The notes: generated by a model from the letters alone, not told the origin. A stretch of 64,000 nt of DNA from Nocardioides marmoriginsengisoli (GCF_003725695.1 NZ_RJSE01000003.1:343127-407126); one strand, 5' to 3'. Numbered from the stretch's first letter, positions 24,247 through 34,090 are shown. Numbers and translations are program-made.

Positions 24247-27084
24247 TCAGCTCCGAGGAATCTCGCGCATCTCGTAGGCCTCGATGACGTCGCCTTCCTT
24301 GACGTCGTTGAAGCCCTTGACGACGAGACCGCACTCGAAGCCCTCGCGGACCTCGGAGGCGTCGTCCTTCTCGCGCTTGAGCGAGGCCAGGTCGGCGGTC
24401 TCGACGATGACGGCACCGTCGCGGATCACCCGCACCTTGGCGTTGCGGCGGATCAGGCCGCTGGTGACCATGCAGCCGGCGATGTTGCCGATCTTGGAGC
24501 TGCGGAAGATCGCCCGGATCTCCGCCTGGCCCAGGACCGACTCCTCGAACTCCGGCTTGAGCATGCCCTTGAGCGCTGCCTCGATCTCCTCGATCGCCTG
24601 GTAGATGACCGAGTAGTAGCGGATCTCGACACCTTCCTTGTCGGCCATCTGGCTCGCCTTGCCCTGGGGCCGGACGTTGAAGCCGATGATGATCGCGTCG
24701 GAGGCGGCGGCGAGGTCCACGTTGGTCTCGGTGATCGCACCGACACCGCGGTCGATCACCCGCAGGCTGACCTCGTCGCCGACGTCGATGCCCGCGAGGG
24801 CGTCCTCGAGCGCCTCGACGGAACCGGACACGTCACCCTTGAGGATGAGGTTGAGCTCCTGGCTCTCGCCCTTCTCCATGGACGCCATGAAGTCCTCGAG
24901 GCTGCGGCGCACGCGACGCTTGGCCTGCATGGCGGCACGCTCGCGCGCCTCCCGCTTCTCGGCGATCTGACGGGCCATCCGGTCGTCCTCGACCACGATG
25001 AAGTTCTGGCCGGCTCCGGGGACCCCGGAGAGACCCAGCACCATCGCGGGGCGCGACGGGTCGGCTTCCTCGATGCTCTCGCCGTGCTCGTCGAGCATCG
25101 CCCGGACCCGCCCGTACGCCGGACCCGCCACGAGCGAGTCGCCGACCCGGAGCGTTCCGCGCTGGACCAGGATCGTCGCCACCGGACCGCGACCGCGGTC
25201 GAGGTGGGCTTCGACGACCAGACCCTGCGCGTCCTGGTTCGGGTTGGCCCGCAGGTCGAGCGAGGCGTCCGCGGTCAGGACCACGGCCTCGAGCAGCTTG
25301 TCGAGGTTGAGGTTGGCCTTGGCCGAGACGTCGACGAACATCGCCTCGCCGCCGTACTCCTCGGGCACCAGGCCGTACTCGGTGAGCTGTCCGCGGACCT
25401 TGGTCGGGTCGGCGTCCGGCTTGTCGATCTTGTTCACCGCGACCACGATCGGGACGCCGGCGGCCTTGGCGTGGTTCAACGCCTCCACCGTCTGCGGCAT
25501 CACGCCGTCGTCGGCGGCGACGACGAGGATCGCGATGTCGGTCGCCTGGGCACCACGGGCACGCATGGCCGTGAAGGCCTCGTGACCGGGGGTGTCGATG
25601 AAGGTGATCCGGCGGTCGGCACCGTCGACCTCGGCGTGCACCTGGTACGCACCGATGTGCTGGGTGATGCCACCGGCCTCCTTGTCGACGACGTTCGCGT
25701 TGCGGAGCGCGTCGAGGAGCTTGGTCTTACCGTGGTCGACGTGACCCATCACGGTCACGACCGGCGGGCGGTGGGCCAGGTCGTCCTCGTCGCCCTCGTC
25801 GGCGCCGAACTCCAGGTCGAAGGACTCGAGCAGCTCGCGGTCCTCGTCCTCGGGGGACACGATCTCCAGGACGTAGTTGAGCTCCTCACCGAGCAGCTCC
25901 AGCGTCTCGTCGTTGACCGACTCGGTCGCGGTGACCATCTCGCCGAGCGAGAAGAGCATCTGCACCAGCGAGGCCGGGTCGACGCCGACCTTCTCGGCGA
26001 AGTCCGTCAGCGAGGAACCGCGGGCGAGACGCACGGTCTCGCCGTTGCCCTTGCGGACGCGGATGCCGCCGATCGTGGGCGCTTCCATCTGCTCGAACTC
26101 TTGACGACGCGCGCGCTTCGACTTGCGACCGCGGCGCGACGGGCCGCCGGGACGACCGAAGGCACCCTGGGTGCTGCCGCGCTGACCGGGACGGCCACCG
26201 CCGCCGGGACGTCCGCCGGGGCCGCCGCCGGGGCCACCACCGGGGGCTCCGCCGGGACCGCCGCCGAAGCCGCCGCGGCCGGGCGCACCCGCACCGGGAC
26301 GAGCGCCCGGACCACCGCGACCGGCACCGGGGCCACCGGGGCCACGGCCGCCGGGGGCACCAGGACCGCCGGGACGCGGACGCGCACCGCCGGGGCCGCC
26401 ACCGAAGGCGGCCGGGGACTTGGGCATCATCGCCGGGTTCGGGCGCGGCATGCCGGGACGGGCCTCGGGGGCGCCGGCGGCGGCCGGCGCACCCGGCGCC
26501 GCACCGTCGCGCGGAGCCGGAGCTGCCGGTCGGCGGCCCATGCCCTGGGTCGAGGAGAACGGGTTGTTGCCGGGGCGCGGGGCACCCGGGCGGGCGCCCG
26601 GACGCGGACCGGCAGCGGCCGGCGGCTCGTCCGCGGGCGGCTCGGCGACCGGAGTCTCAGCCGGGGCGACCTCGGCCACCGGCTCGGCGACCGCGACGGG
26701 CTCCGGCTCGACGACCTCGTCGACCTTCGCCGCACGCGGACCCGGACGGGGGGCTGCCTTGGCGGCGGCCGGTGCGGCCTCGGCCTCGGCGGGCGCCTCG
26801 TCGGCGACCACGGCGGTCGGCTCGGCGGACTCGGCGTCCGTCTCGGCGGCCTTGGCGGCAGCCTTCTTGGCGGGGGCCTTCTTGGCAGCCTTCTTGGCCG
26901 CCGCGGCTTCCGCCTTGGCGGTCAGCTCGGCGCCGTACTTGTCTTGGAAGCGCTTGACGACGGGAGGCTCCACCGTCGACGAAGCTGCCTTGACGAACTC
27001 ACCGAGCTCGCTGAGCATCCCCAGCACGTCCTTGCTGGTGACGCCGTATTCCTTTGCGAGCTCATGGACTCGGACCTTGGACAC
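24247..27084 (-). CDS. infB: translation initiation factor IF-2
   Basis: 945 residues. GTPase that places initiator tRNA on the ribosome. The first 50 residues form an IF2-N domain ([35 protein letters not shown]). A lysine/alanine-rich segment and a long glycine/proline-rich linker (about 145-320, repeats of PGG and GRPG) follow, typical of actinobacteria. The G domain begins near 446 with GHVDHGKT, then DTPGHEAF and NKID. The start GTG has AGGAGG placed 7 nt upstream. A hairpin (27098-27133) abuts that ribosome site. The start and length are normal for the group. Confidence 0.97.
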   Translation of the reverse strand: MSKVRVHELAKEYGVTSKDVLGMLSELGEFVKAASSTVEPPVVKRFQDKYGAELTAKAEAAAAKKAAKKAPAKKAAAKAAETDAESAEPTAVVADEAPAEAEAAPAAAKAAPRPGPRAAKVDEVVEPEPVAVAEPVAEVAPAETPVAEPPADEPPAAAGPRPGARPGAPRPGNNPFSSTQGMGRRPAAPAPRDGAAPGAPAAAGAPEARPGMPRPNPAMMPKSPAAFGGGPGGARPRPGGPGAPGGRGPGGPGAGRGGPGARPGAGAPGRGGFGGGPGGAPGGGPGGGPGGRPGGGGRPGQRGSTQGAFGRPGGPSRRGRKSKRARRQEFEQMEAPTIGGIRVRKGNGETVRLARGSSLTDFAEKVGVDPASLVQMLFSLGEMVTATESVNDETLELLGEELNYVLEIVSPEDEDRELLESFDLEFGADEGDEDDLAHRPPVVTVMGHVDHGKTKLLDALRNANVVDKEAGGITQHIGAYQVHAEVDGADRRITFIDTPGHEAFTAMRARGAQATDIAILVVAADDGVMPQTVEALNHAKAAGVPIVVAVNKIDKPDADPTKVRGQLTEYGLVPEEYGGEAMFVDVSAKANLNLDKLLEAVVLTADASLDLRANPNQDAQGLVVEAHLDRGRGPVATILVQRGTLRVGDSLVAGPAYGRVRAMLDEHGESIEEADPSRPAMVLGLSGVPGAGQNFIVVEDDRMARQIAEKREARERAAMQAKRRVRRSLEDFMASMEKGESQELNLILKGDVSGSVEALEDALAGIDVGDEVSLRVIDRGVGAITETNVDLAAASDAIIIGFNVRPQGKASQMADKEGVEIRYYSVIYQAIEEIEAALKGMLKPEFEESVLGQAEIRAIFRSSKIGNIAGCMVTSGLIRRNAKVRVIRDGAVIVETADLASLKREKDDASEVREGFECGLVVKGFNDVKEGDVIEAYEMREIPRS

Positions 27085-27097
27085 TCTTGTTCCTCCT

Positions 27098-27133
27098 GGT
27101 CCGAGCCCGGGTTGAAACCGGGGTCTGCGGACC
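27098..27133 (-). promoter_or_regulatory. stem-loop abutting the infB ribosome-binding site
   Basis: Nested arms GGTCCG (27098-27103) with CGGACC (27128-27133) and CCCGG (27106-27110) with CCGGG (27118-27122). On the minus strand it ends at the base next to the infB Shine-Dalgarno AGGAGGA (27091-27097). It may influence infB initiation; no known riboswitch fold was recognised. Confidence 0.4.
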
Positions 27134-27197
27134 GCTAGTTGATGTGCACGCTCATCGCGAAGTTCTCATCGCAGGCTCATGAGCTGATGCTCCAGTT

Positions 27198-27509
27198 TCA
27201 TCTCGGTGCTGATTCGGTCAGGGTTGTCGTGAGGTACTGCTTCAGGTCGTCCAGGTCGAGCGCACCCCCGGATCCAGCGGACTTCTGCCGCAGGGCCCGG
27301 GCGAAAGCACGCTTTCGCTCGGCGAGTTCGAAACACGCCAGGGTCGGATGCAGGTGCGCACCTCGGCCCGGCGCCGAACCGCCCGGATCAGGGACCACGG
27401 TCCCCTCGCCTGCGACGACTCGCAGCAACTCACGCTTGGCGGCCCGTTCGCGACATCCGATGCACGTCCGGACAGGTCCGGGCAGGCGTACGGCGTCGTG
27501 CGGGGTCAC
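27198..27509 (-). CDS. ylxR: YlxR family (DUF448) RNA-binding protein
   Basis: 103 residues from GTG 27509. The family motif RTCIGCRERAAKRELLRVVA lies at 14-33 and GRGAHLHPTLACFELAERKRAFARAL at 49-74. Members bind RNA or nucleoid proteins in the nusA-infB operon. TAGACT (27518-27523, minus strand) ends 8 nt upstream and may give a leaderless start. A later in-frame GTG just before RTCIGC would shorten it by about 12 residues. Confidence 0.9.
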   Translation of the reverse strand: MTPHDAVRLPGPVRTCIGCRERAAKRELLRVVAGEGTVVPDPGGSAPGRGAHLHPTLACFELAERKRAFARALRQKSAGSGGALDLDDLKQYLTTTLTESAPR

Positions 27510-27570
27510 CAGCGGAGAGTCTAGCCGCTCCCGGTCCGAACTCCGAACCGGTTCCCGCCCGCGCGCCGCG

Positions 27571-28548
27571 TCAGCCGTCCGCGGCCTCGTCGCTCCGGAT
27601 GTCGATCCGCCAGCCGGTCAGCCGCGCCGCGAGCCGCGCGTTCTGGCCTTCCTTGCCGATCGCCAGCGACAGCTGGAAGTCCGGGACGACCACCCGCGCC
27701 GACCGGGTGGCCTCGTCGACCACCGTGACGCTGCTGACCCGGGCCGGGCTGAGCGCGTTCGCGACCATCTCCGCCGGGTCGTCGCTCCAGTCCACGATGT
27801 CGATCTTCTCGCCGTGCAGCTCGGCCATCACGCTCCGCACCCGCTGGCCCATCGGCCCGATGCAGGAACCCTTCGCGTTGACCCCGTCGACCTCGGTACG
27901 GACCGCGATCTTGGTGCGGTGACCGGCCTCGCGGGCGATCGCCATGATCTCGACGGTCCCGTCGGAGATCTCGGGGACCTCCAGCGAGAAGAGCTTCTTG
28001 ACCAGGTTCGGGTGCGTGCGCGACAGCATCACCTGGGGGCCGCGCATGCCCTTGCGGACACTGACCACCAGGGCCTTGATCCGGGTGCCGTGCGAGTAGT
28101 CCTCGCCGGGGACCTGCTCGCCCGAGGGCAGCAGCGCCTCCAGCTTGCCGAGGTCGACCATCACGTCGTTGGGGTCCCGGCCCTGCTGGATCAGCCCGGA
28201 GACGATGTCGCCCTCCTTGCCGAGGAACTCCCCGAACCGGATCTCGTCCTCGGCGTCGCGCAGCCGCTGCAGCATGATCTGCTTCGCGGTGGTCGCGGCG
28301 ATCCGGCCGAAGTCCGCGGGCGTGTCGTCGAACTCGTCGCCGACGAGCGTGCCGTCCTCGTCGGTCTCCTGGGCGAAGACGACGACGTGGCCGCTCTTGC
28401 GGTCGAGCTGGACCCGCGCGTGCTCGAGCGCCCCCGGCGACTTGTGGTACGCCGTCAGCAGAGCCTGCTCGATCGCCTCCACCAGTACCTCGAAGGAGAT
28501 CTCCTTCTCGCGCTCGAGCATCCGCAGGATGCTCATGTCGATGTCCAC
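27571..28548 (-). CDS. nusA: transcription termination/antitermination factor NusA
   Basis: 325 residues. Binds RNA polymerase and modulates pausing and antitermination. N-terminal domain 1-~105, S1 domain ~110-180 and two KH domains (~200-270, 275-325: [26 protein letters not shown] and [24 protein letters not shown]). It lacks the C-terminal repeats of enteric NusA, normal for actinobacteria. The GTG start (MDIDMSIL) is conserved in the group and has GGGAAGG upstream; it is 3 nt after the rimP stop. Confidence 0.96.
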   Translation of the reverse strand: MDIDMSILRMLEREKEISFEVLVEAIEQALLTAYHKSPGALEHARVQLDRKSGHVVVFAQETDEDGTLVGDEFDDTPADFGRIAATTAKQIMLQRLRDAEDEIRFGEFLGKEGDIVSGLIQQGRDPNDVMVDLGKLEALLPSGEQVPGEDYSHGTRIKALVVSVRKGMRGPQVMLSRTHPNLVKKLFSLEVPEISDGTVEIMAIAREAGHRTKIAVRTEVDGVNAKGSCIGPMGQRVRSVMAELHGEKIDIVDWSDDPAEMVANALSPARVSSVTVVDEATRSARVVVPDFQLSLAIGKEGQNARLAARLTGWRIDIRSDEAADG

Positions 28549-28551
28549 GTC

Positions 28552-29025
28552 TCAGCCTTCCCTCTTGAATTCGATCTGGATCTTGGCCTTGCTGACCGCG
28601 TCGTACGCGATCGTCGTCCGGTCGCCGTCGACCTCCAGGGTCGCGCCGGCGTCGTCGGCGGCGAGGATCCGGCCCTCGACCGGCTCGCCCTCGTGCAGCG
28701 CGACCTTCACCAGCCGGGTGACGTTGCGCCGCCAGTGCCGCGGCAGCGTGAGCGGCCGGTCCACCCCCGGCGAGGTGACCTCGAGGGTGAACGGGTTGCC
28801 CCCCAGCAGCGGCGAGTCGTCCACCACCTCGGAGACCGCCTTGGTGGCTTCCGCGATGTCGTCCATGTCGACGCCGCCGTCCTTGTCGACGGCGATCCGC
28901 AGGACCGAGCGCTTGCCGGCCTTCGAGAGCTCCACCGCTTCCAGGTCGAGCCCGAGGGCCTCGACCGGCGCGCTGAGCACAGCAGTCAGACGGTCGGTGA
29001 TGTCCGGCGCTTTCCCAGAACTCAT
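28552..29025 (-). CDS. rimP: ribosome maturation factor RimP
   Basis: 157 residues. Assists 30S maturation. Two-domain layout with LEAVELSKAGKRSVLRIAVDKDGGVDMDDIAEATKAVSEVVDD and the signature FTLEVTSPGVDRPL. ATG 29025 has AGGAGG 7 nt upstream. First gene of the rimP-nusA-ylxR-infB-rbfA-truB run. The 104-bp divergent gap to the DUF4439-associated lipoprotein holds the promoters of both; a rimP -10 box was not identified. Confidence 0.95.
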   Translation of the reverse strand: MSSGKAPDITDRLTAVLSAPVEALGLDLEAVELSKAGKRSVLRIAVDKDGGVDMDDIAEATKAVSEVVDDSPLLGGNPFTLEVTSPGVDRPLTLPRHWRRNVTRLVKVALHEGEPVEGRILAADDAGATLEVDGDRTTIAYDAVSKAKIQIEFKREG

Positions 29026-29116
29026 GGGCGACCTCCTGCTGTGTTGTTGTGGTGGGGCAAGCCTAGGGCATCGGGCCTGACCCGCCGACCGTCGCGAGCG
29101 GTGTCGCTCGGCTGGA

Positions 29117-29122
29117 TACGAT
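29117..29122 (+). promoter_or_regulatory. leaderless -10 (TACGAT) of the lipoprotein gene
   Basis: TACGAT followed by 7 nt and ATG 29130. It overlaps an earlier in-frame ATG at 29121, which would therefore not be transcribed in full; this decided the start. Confidence 0.5.
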
Positions 29123-29129
29123 GCGCCTG

Positions 29130-29657
29130 ATGAGCCCGACTCCCCCGCACCCCGATCGGCGCGCGTTCCTGCTGCTCGGTGCAGGCGCGGCCGCCGCGCT
29201 GGTGACCGGCTGCGGGCTGAACAACCCGTTCGACACCTCCACCACCCCGGCTGCGGAGGCCGTCCGGAACCTCGCTCCCGATGTCGCGGCGGCGGTCACG
29301 GCCGTCGGTCGGCTACGGACCAACCAGGCCAATCTGGACGCCGCCCGTGCGGCACACCCGGCGCTGACCAAGCGACTCTCGGGGCTCACCGACCTCTACC
29401 GGGCGCACCTGGAGGCGCTGGTCGCGGCGGTGCCCGACGGCGTCGACACGACCCCCGCCACGGCGCCGCGACCGGTCCCCGCCGGACGCGCTGCCGCGCT
29501 GGCCCTGGTCGGCAAGGACGCCGCCGCCGTCCAGGTCGGGCTCGTCGACCTCGCCGTCCAGGCCCGGAGCGGACCGTTCGCCCGACTGCTCGGCAGCATG
29601 TCCGCCGGACTCGCCCAGCAGGTCGTCCTCCTCCAGCGCACCCCGGTGGCCCGATGA
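29130..29657 (+). CDS. predicted Tat-type lipoprotein, partner of DUF4439 protein
   Basis: 175 residues from ATG 29130. The N terminus has a twin arginine (DRRAFLLLGAGAAAALVTGC) with a lipobox LVTGC; the modified Cys would be about residue 28. The mature part is alanine-rich and helical, with no known catalytic motif. The position beside rimP and the overlap with the DUF4439 gene match Rv2843-Rv2844 in mycobacteria by location. The second half of the protein (LTDLYRAHLEALVAAVP) looks like the same four-helix type as DUF4439, so the pair may form a complex. Function unknown. Confidence 0.75.
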   Translation: MSPTPPHPDRRAFLLLGAGAAAALVTGCGLNNPFDTSTTPAAEAVRNLAPDVAAAVTAVGRLRTNQANLDAARAAHPALTKRLSGLTDLYRAHLEALVAAVPDGVDTTPATAPRPVPAGRAAALALVGKDAAAVQVGLVDLAVQARSGPFARLLGSMSAGLAQQVVLLQRTPVAR

Positions 29658-30076
29658 CGCCCCTGGAGGCGCTGCAGGCGACGCTGGCGGCCGAGCACGC
29701 GGCGGTGTACCTCACCGGCGTCCTCGGCGCCCAGGCGTCGCAGTCCCGCCAGCCGGTGCTGTACGCCGCGCTCACCTCCGCCTACCGGGCGCACCGCAGG
29801 AACCGGGACCACCTCACCGTGGCGATCACGACCGCGGGCGGCGTACCGGTCGCGGCAGCGGTTGCCTACGAGCTGCCGCCGGCGATGTCGAACGCCTCGG
29901 AATTGAACGATGCGGCGCTCCAATTGGAGCGCCGCATCGCGGAGACCTATGGCCAACTCGTCGAGAACACCGCCGGCGCAGAACGCCGATGGGCCCTTGT
30001 CGCTCTCACCGAGTCGGCCACCAGGTACTTGGAGTTCCGAGGAACCCCCGAGATGTTCCCCGGCTCCGCTTCTTGA
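29654..30076 (+). CDS. DUF4439 ferritin-like domain protein
   Basis: 140 residues; ATG 29654 overlaps the upstream stop. Helical throughout with EALQATLAAEHAAVYLTGVLGA and YRAHRRNRDHLTVAI, in which Glu and His residues occupy ferritin-like positions, then ELNDAALQLERRIAETYGQLVENT. Metal binding is possible but unproven. A 32-bp perfect palindrome lies inside the gene (29908-29939). From about 29890 to the end, codon choice becomes less GC-biased (TTG, CAA, CTT, TAT), unlike the first half, which may reflect a recent sequence change. The C terminus overlaps nothing; a HAD gene converges 47 bp on. Confidence 0.78.
   Translation: MTPLEALQATLAAEHAAVYLTGVLGAQASQSRQPVLYAALTSAYRAHRRNRDHLTVAITTAGGVPVAAAVAYELPPAMSNASELNDAALQLERRIAETYGQLVENTAGAERRWALVALTESATRYLEFRGTPEMFPGSAS
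29908..29939. repeat. 32-bp perfect palindrome inside the DUF4439 gene
   Basis: Left half CGATGCGGCGCTCCAA and right half TTGGAGCGCCGCATCG are exact reverse complements with no spacer. It encodes NDAALQLERRIA in frame. Such length is not expected by chance in coding sequence. Confidence 0.85.
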
Positions 30077-30123
30077 TCTTGTCCGGTGCCGCACCGGGAA
30101 GGAACTACCGCGCCGGGTCGTGT

Positions 30124-30849
30124 TCATGCATTGCACAACCGCGCAACAATCCCGGCGATGTCAGCCAGCTCGACGGCAACCGCGTCCGGCACGCCCTCGG
30201 TGTGACCGATCTGCTCGGCCGGAATCGCGCTGTGCGGGACGTGGATCGCCTTGAGGCCGGCGTTCTGCGCGCCCCAGACGTCGTCGAAGAGCCGGTCGCC
30301 GACGTACACGCAGCGGGCGGGGTCGGTGGCTCCGACCGCCGCCATCGCCAGCTCGAACGCCACCGGCGACGGCTTGGTCACCGCGATCTCGCTGGTGTAG
30401 ACGTCGCCGTCGATCAGGTCGAGCACCCCGTCGCGACGGAACCAGCCCCGGTGCCACTCGCGCGGCCAGAGCGTGTTGGAGAGCACGCCGATCTTGATCC
30501 CGGACTCCTTCAACGAGGTCCACAGCGGTGCCACCTGCGGGTCGGTGAGGGTGTGCGGCTCCCAGAACTCGTAGTACGCCGTCAGCAGCTCGGGATCGTG
30601 ACCGAGGCCGGCCACCTCGAACAGGTCCTCCACGGTCGCGCTGCGCTGCTCGTCCCGGCTCCAGCCCCAGACCGTGCTGCCGGCCGCGTGCAGCTTGGCC
30701 GCGTAGGCGTGCACGTCGTCGTCGGGTGACTCGGTACGGCGGACCGCCTGCGCCAGCGCCAGCGACTCGGCGTGGAAGTCGATGTCGTGCCAGGCGGTGA
30801 GGGTGCCGCCCCAGTCGAAGAGGACGGCGTCGATGCCAGGAGTGCTCAT
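30124..30849 (-). CDS. HAD superfamily hydrolase-like protein
   Basis: 241 residues. HAD fold: motif I is F11-D12-W-G-G-T (LFDWGGTL), cap region 20-110, motif II GVLSNTLW, the lysine of motif III in TKPSPVAFE, and motif IV GDRLFDDVWGAQNAG. The second aspartate of the usual DxD is Gly14, so phosphatase turnover may be weak or the protein may have another chemistry; this DWGG variant recurs in actinobacteria. Start ATG 30849, with TAGGTT 6 nt upstream (leaderless). Substrate unknown. Confidence 0.85.
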   Translation of the reverse strand: MSTPGIDAVLFDWGGTLTAWHDIDFHAESLALAQAVRRTESPDDDVHAYAAKLHAAGSTVWGWSRDEQRSATVEDLFEVAGLGHDPELLTAYYEFWEPHTLTDPQVAPLWTSLKESGIKIGVLSNTLWPREWHRGWFRRDGVLDLIDGDVYTSEIAVTKPSPVAFELAMAAVGATDPARCVYVGDRLFDDVWGAQNAGLKAIHVPHSAIPAEQIGHTEGVPDAVAVELADIAGIVARLCNA

Positions 30850-30855
30850 CGCGCG

Positions 30856-30861
30856 AACCTA
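30856..30861 (-). promoter_or_regulatory. leaderless -10 (TAGGTT) of the HAD gene
   Basis: TAGGTT on the minus strand, 6 nt (CGCGCG) before the ATG. Confidence 0.5.
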
Positions 30862-30919
30862 CCGGCGCGACCCCGCACCCGGCACCTGGGTTTCGCGGTG
30901 CCCGGCGCGGCGGGTCGAC

Positions 30920-32701
30920 TCAGCCCCGGACGAGCCCGATCAGGTACGACGCGGCCTCGCCGACGGCGATCTCGGTCCGATCCCCGCTCCGCCGGTCCTT
31001 GACCTCCACCGATCCGTCGGCCAGCCCGCGCCCGACGGTGACGATCGTCGGGACGCCGATCAGCTCGGCGTCCTTGAACTTCACCCCGGGGCTGACCTTG
31101 CCGGCCCGGTCGTCGTAGAGCACGTCGAGGCCGGCGGCACTCAGCTCGTCGGCGAGGGCCTGGGCGGCCGTGAAGATCCCGTCCTCCTTGCCGGCGGCGA
31201 CGATGTGCACGTCGGCGGGCGCGATCTCGCGCGGCCAGACCAGGCCGAGCTCGTCGTTGTTGCCCTCCGCGATCGCGGCCACCGCGCGGGAGACGCCGAT
31301 GCCGTAGGAGCCCATCGTGACGACGACCAGCTTGCCGTTCTCGTCGAGGACCTTGAGATCCAGAGCCTCGGCGTACTTGCGGCCGAGCTGGAAGATGTGG
31401 CCCATCTCGATCCCGCGGGCGGACTCCAGGGTCCCGTCGCGGCCCTCGACGGCGCAGACCGGGCAGGCGTCGCCGTCCCGGACCTCGGCGGCCTCGATGG
31501 TGCCGTCGGGGGTGAAGTCGCGACCGGCGACCAGGTCGATCACGTGGCTGCCGTCGACGTTCGCGCCGGTCACCCAGCGGGTGCCCTCGGAGACCCGGGC
31601 GTCGACGAGGTAGCGGATGCCCGAGGCGGACTTCTCCCCCAGCGCGGCGGGGCCGATGTACCCCTTGACGAGCTCGGGGTGCTTCCTGAGCTCGGCGTCG
31701 TCCATCGCCTCGACCTCGATCGGCTCGAGCTGGCCCTCCAGGCGCTTCTGGTCGACCTCGCGATCGCCGGGCAGGCCGATCGCGAGCGGCTCCCGGGTGC
31801 CGTCGGGGTGCTTGAGGACGACGAGGACGTTCTTCAGGGTGTCGCCGGCGGCCCACGGGCGGTCGGCCCGCGGGAACGCCTCGTTGAGGTGGTCGACCAG
31901 GGTGTCGATGGTGGGGGTGCCGGGGGTGGCCTCGGCGTGCGCGGCCGGGGCGTCGTCGTACGCGATCGCGGGCGGGGTGGGGACTTCGACGGCCTCGACG
32001 TTCGCGGCGTAGTCGCAGGTCGTGCAGCTGACGTAGGTGTCCTCGCCCACCTCGGCCTTGGCCAGGAACTCCTCGGACTTCGAGCCGCCCATCGCGCCCG
32101 CGGTCGCCTTCACGATCACGTAGTCGAACCCGAGCCGGTCGAACGTCTTGATGTAGGCCGCACGGTGGGCGGCGTAGGAGGCGTCCAGGCCGGCGTCGGT
32201 GGTGTCGAAGGAGTAGGAGTCCTTCATCACGAACTCGCGCCCGCGCAGGATGCCGGCCCGCGGCCTCGCCTCGTCGCGGTACTTGGTCTGGACCTGGTAC
32301 AGCCAGACCGGCAGGTCCTTGTAGGACGAGTACATGTCCTTCACCACGAGGGTGAACATCTCCTCGTGGGTCGGCCCGAGGAGGTAGTCACCGTCCTTGC
32401 GGTCCTTGAGCCGGAAGATCCCGTCGCCGTAGTCGGTCCACCGCCCGGTCGCCTCGTAGGGCTCGCGCGGCAGCAGCGCCGGGAACTGCAGCTCCTGGGC
32501 GCCCATCTCGTTCATCTCGTCGCGGATGATGCCCTCGACGTTGCGCAGCACCCGCAGGCCGAGCGGCAGCCAGGTGTAGATGCCCGGCGCGGCACGACGG
32601 ACGTAGCCGGCGCGGACGAGCAGCCGGTGGCTCGGCACCTCGGCGTCGGCGGGGTCGTCACGCAAGGTCCGAACGAACAGGGACGACATCTTCAAGATCA
32701 T
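30920..32701 (-). CDS. proS: prolyl-tRNA synthetase (bacterial type, with editing domain)
   Basis: 593 residues. Class II synthetase that charges tRNA-Pro. Motif 1 region [35 protein letters not shown], motif 2 [25 protein letters not shown], and motif 3 [16 protein letters not shown]. The insertion between motifs 2 and 3 (about 230-400) is the Ala-tRNA-Pro editing domain. The C-terminal anticodon-binding domain follows from about 495. Start ATG 32701: TAGCCT (32709-32714, minus strand) ends 7 nt upstream, without a ribosome site, so leaderless. Confidence 0.97.
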   Translation of the reverse strand: MILKMSSLFVRTLRDDPADAEVPSHRLLVRAGYVRRAAPGIYTWLPLGLRVLRNVEGIIRDEMNEMGAQELQFPALLPREPYEATGRWTDYGDGIFRLKDRKDGDYLLGPTHEEMFTLVVKDMYSSYKDLPVWLYQVQTKYRDEARPRAGILRGREFVMKDSYSFDTTDAGLDASYAAHRAAYIKTFDRLGFDYVIVKATAGAMGGSKSEEFLAKAEVGEDTYVSCTTCDYAANVEAVEVPTPPAIAYDDAPAAHAEATPGTPTIDTLVDHLNEAFPRADRPWAAGDTLKNVLVVLKHPDGTREPLAIGLPGDREVDQKRLEGQLEPIEVEAMDDAELRKHPELVKGYIGPAALGEKSASGIRYLVDARVSEGTRWVTGANVDGSHVIDLVAGRDFTPDGTIEAAEVRDGDACPVCAVEGRDGTLESARGIEMGHIFQLGRKYAEALDLKVLDENGKLVVVTMGSYGIGVSRAVAAIAEGNNDELGLVWPREIAPADVHIVAAGKEDGIFTAAQALADELSAAGLDVLYDDRAGKVSPGVKFKDAELIGVPTIVTVGRGLADGSVEVKDRRSGDRTEIAVGEAASYLIGLVRG

Positions 32702-32708
32702 GGGGATG

Positions 32709-32714
32709 AGGCTA
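32709..32714 (-). promoter_or_regulatory. leaderless -10 (TAGCCT) of proS
   Basis: TAGCCT on the minus strand, 7 nt (CATCCCC) before the ATG of proS. Confidence 0.5.
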
Positions 32715-32794
32715 TCTGCGTGGCGGGGTGGGGCGCGAAGCGGTTACTGGTCGAGCTGCCTCACCGGAACAGACCCTGGTGGCATCATCGCGTC

Positions 32795-33691
32795 ATGCAC
32801 TCTCAGCTCCGGGTCCGTGCCGCGGCAGTCGTAGCGGCTGCGGCTGCGCTCACCGGCTGCAGCGAAGTCGACCCTCCGGATCCCGATCGAGGGAGGATCA
32901 GCAACGGGGCGTGGGCGTCGGCGCACACCCAGGTGTTGAACCTGACCTCGGCCTCGTACCGGTTGCGTGCGGAGAACCGGCATTGCACGTATCCCGATTC
33001 GGACACGTGCGGATCGGCGCCCGTCGTCATAAGCGAGCACGGGTACTTCACCACTGACCCAGCCAGCCTTGACAGCGAGCAACTGGTCGAGAAGCCACCA
33101 GCTCCGGGCGATTTCGACATCGACATGCGCATGGGGTTCCGCCAGCTCGCCGACGGATCCTCCTACTTCCAAAGCGATCTCACCGACGGGACGAGCAGCT
33201 GCTGGGCGTCCGATGCAGCACCCATGGTGGAAATGTTCAGCGCAAGGTTCCGCGCAAGTCTTGAAGTCTTGCGCACTTCTGCGGTGCTGAGCGATCGGCC
33301 GGCGAAGTCGACACGCTCGACCATCAGGGGCCGCACCGTTGCCCTCGCCGCGCTAAGGGTCCTGGGAGTGGAGGAATACCGTGACGAGCAGGACCTCGTC
33401 ACCGAGGAGACCAGAAAGGAACTGTCGGCCCGTACGGTTCCGCTGACGCTGTACCTGAACGCTGATGGATCACCTGGCGGGTTCGAGCTCAGCGGCCGAG
33501 ACGTTGCCGCCAGCCTTGCACCGGAGCGAGGTATCGACGCCTCGACTGCGTACGTCGTGAGGGCGCAGAACGCAGATGCGACCTTCACGATCGGAGACCT
33601 GAATCGGACGTTCTCGGTCAAGCGACCGGCAGAGGAGACGCTCCTCCCCGAGGACCCGGTCGACGCCGACCACTGCCCCGGGAGTCGATGA
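32795..33691 (+). CDS. predicted lipoprotein of unknown function
   Basis: 298 residues from ATG 32795. Signal peptide RVRAAAVVAAAAALTGC with lipobox LTGC (Cys about 22). The mature part has three further cysteine-containing spots (HCTYPDSDTCGS, SCWAS, HCPGSR) that could form disulfides. The overall strand-rich layout and SPGGFELSGRDV near the end resemble actinobacterial LppX/LprG-like or outer lipoproteins only vaguely, so no family is claimed. Base composition is lower in GC than neighbours, suggesting an accessory gene. CATCAT (32783-32788) 6 nt upstream may serve as a -10 for a leaderless transcript. It ends 3 bp from the convergent DoxX-like gene. Confidence 0.7.
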   Translation: MHSQLRVRAAAVVAAAAALTGCSEVDPPDPDRGRISNGAWASAHTQVLNLTSASYRLRAENRHCTYPDSDTCGSAPVVISEHGYFTTDPASLDSEQLVEKPPAPGDFDIDMRMGFRQLADGSSYFQSDLTDGTSSCWASDAAPMVEMFSARFRASLEVLRTSAVLSDRPAKSTRSTIRGRTVALAALRVLGVEEYRDEQDLVTEETRKELSARTVPLTLYLNADGSPGGFELSGRDVAASLAPERGIDASTAYVVRAQNADATFTIGDLNRTFSVKRPAEETLLPEDPVDADHCPGSR

Positions 33692-33694
33692 CCG

Positions 33695-34063
33695 TCAGCT
33701 TCGCCCCGCCCGCAACGCCGCCCGGATCATCGGGAGCTGCAACGGCAGCCGCCCGTACGCCGCCGCCTTGAACGGCACGTTCTTGGACCTCGACGCGTCG
33801 ACGGCCATCTTCACGTTGCCCGGGAAGACTCCTGCCAGCAGAGCGGCACTGGCCAGCCCGGCGAGCTTGCGGGTGGGCGGGAACAACATCCCGGCCGCGC
33901 AGGCGAGCTCAGCGATCCCGGAGTAGATGATCACCTCGCGGTGCATCGGCACCCAGTCCGGCATCAGCGGCTCGAACACCTCGGGCTTGACCAGGTGGAC
34001 GGTGCCGGACGCGAGGAAGCCGGCGACGACGATCTTGGCGTCACGACGCAACGGTGCAGTCAT
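33695..34063 (-). CDS. DoxX-like small membrane protein
   Basis: 122 residues with four hydrophobic segments. The N-terminal GFLASGTVHLVKPEVFEPLMPDWVP is characteristic of the DoxX-like group, followed by IIYSGIAELACAAGMLFPPTRKLAGLASAALLAGVFPGNVKMAVD. Function unsettled; some DoxX proteins take part in redox membrane complexes. ATG 34063 has TAGGGT (34070-34075, minus strand) 6 nt upstream, a leaderless signature. Confidence 0.82.
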   Translation of the reverse strand: MTAPLRRDAKIVVAGFLASGTVHLVKPEVFEPLMPDWVPMHREVIIYSGIAELACAAGMLFPPTRKLAGLASAALLAGVFPGNVKMAVDASRSKNVPFKAAAYGRLPLQLPMIRAALRAGRS

Positions 34064-34069
34064 GCCGCC

Positions 34070-34075
34070 ACCCTA
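34070..34075 (-). promoter_or_regulatory. leaderless -10 (TAGGGT) of the DoxX-like gene
   Basis: TAGGGT on the minus strand, 6 nt (GGCGGC) before the ATG, within the 27-bp gap to the GNAT gene. Confidence 0.45.
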
Positions 34076-34090
34076 GCCACGGGTCCAACC

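Noticed and set aside
26150-26650. Dense G/C-rich repeats on the infB strand
   Set aside because: They encode the glycine/proline-rich linker of actinobacterial IF-2 and need no other explanation.
24046-27138. Long open frame on the plus strand opposite infB
   Set aside because: It is a shadow of the GC-rich third codon positions of infB; its translation has no family resemblance.
30782-32794. Open frame opposite proS running into the 32795 lipoprotein
   Set aside because: Only the part from ATG 32795 has a signal peptide and coding character; the upstream part mirrors proS.
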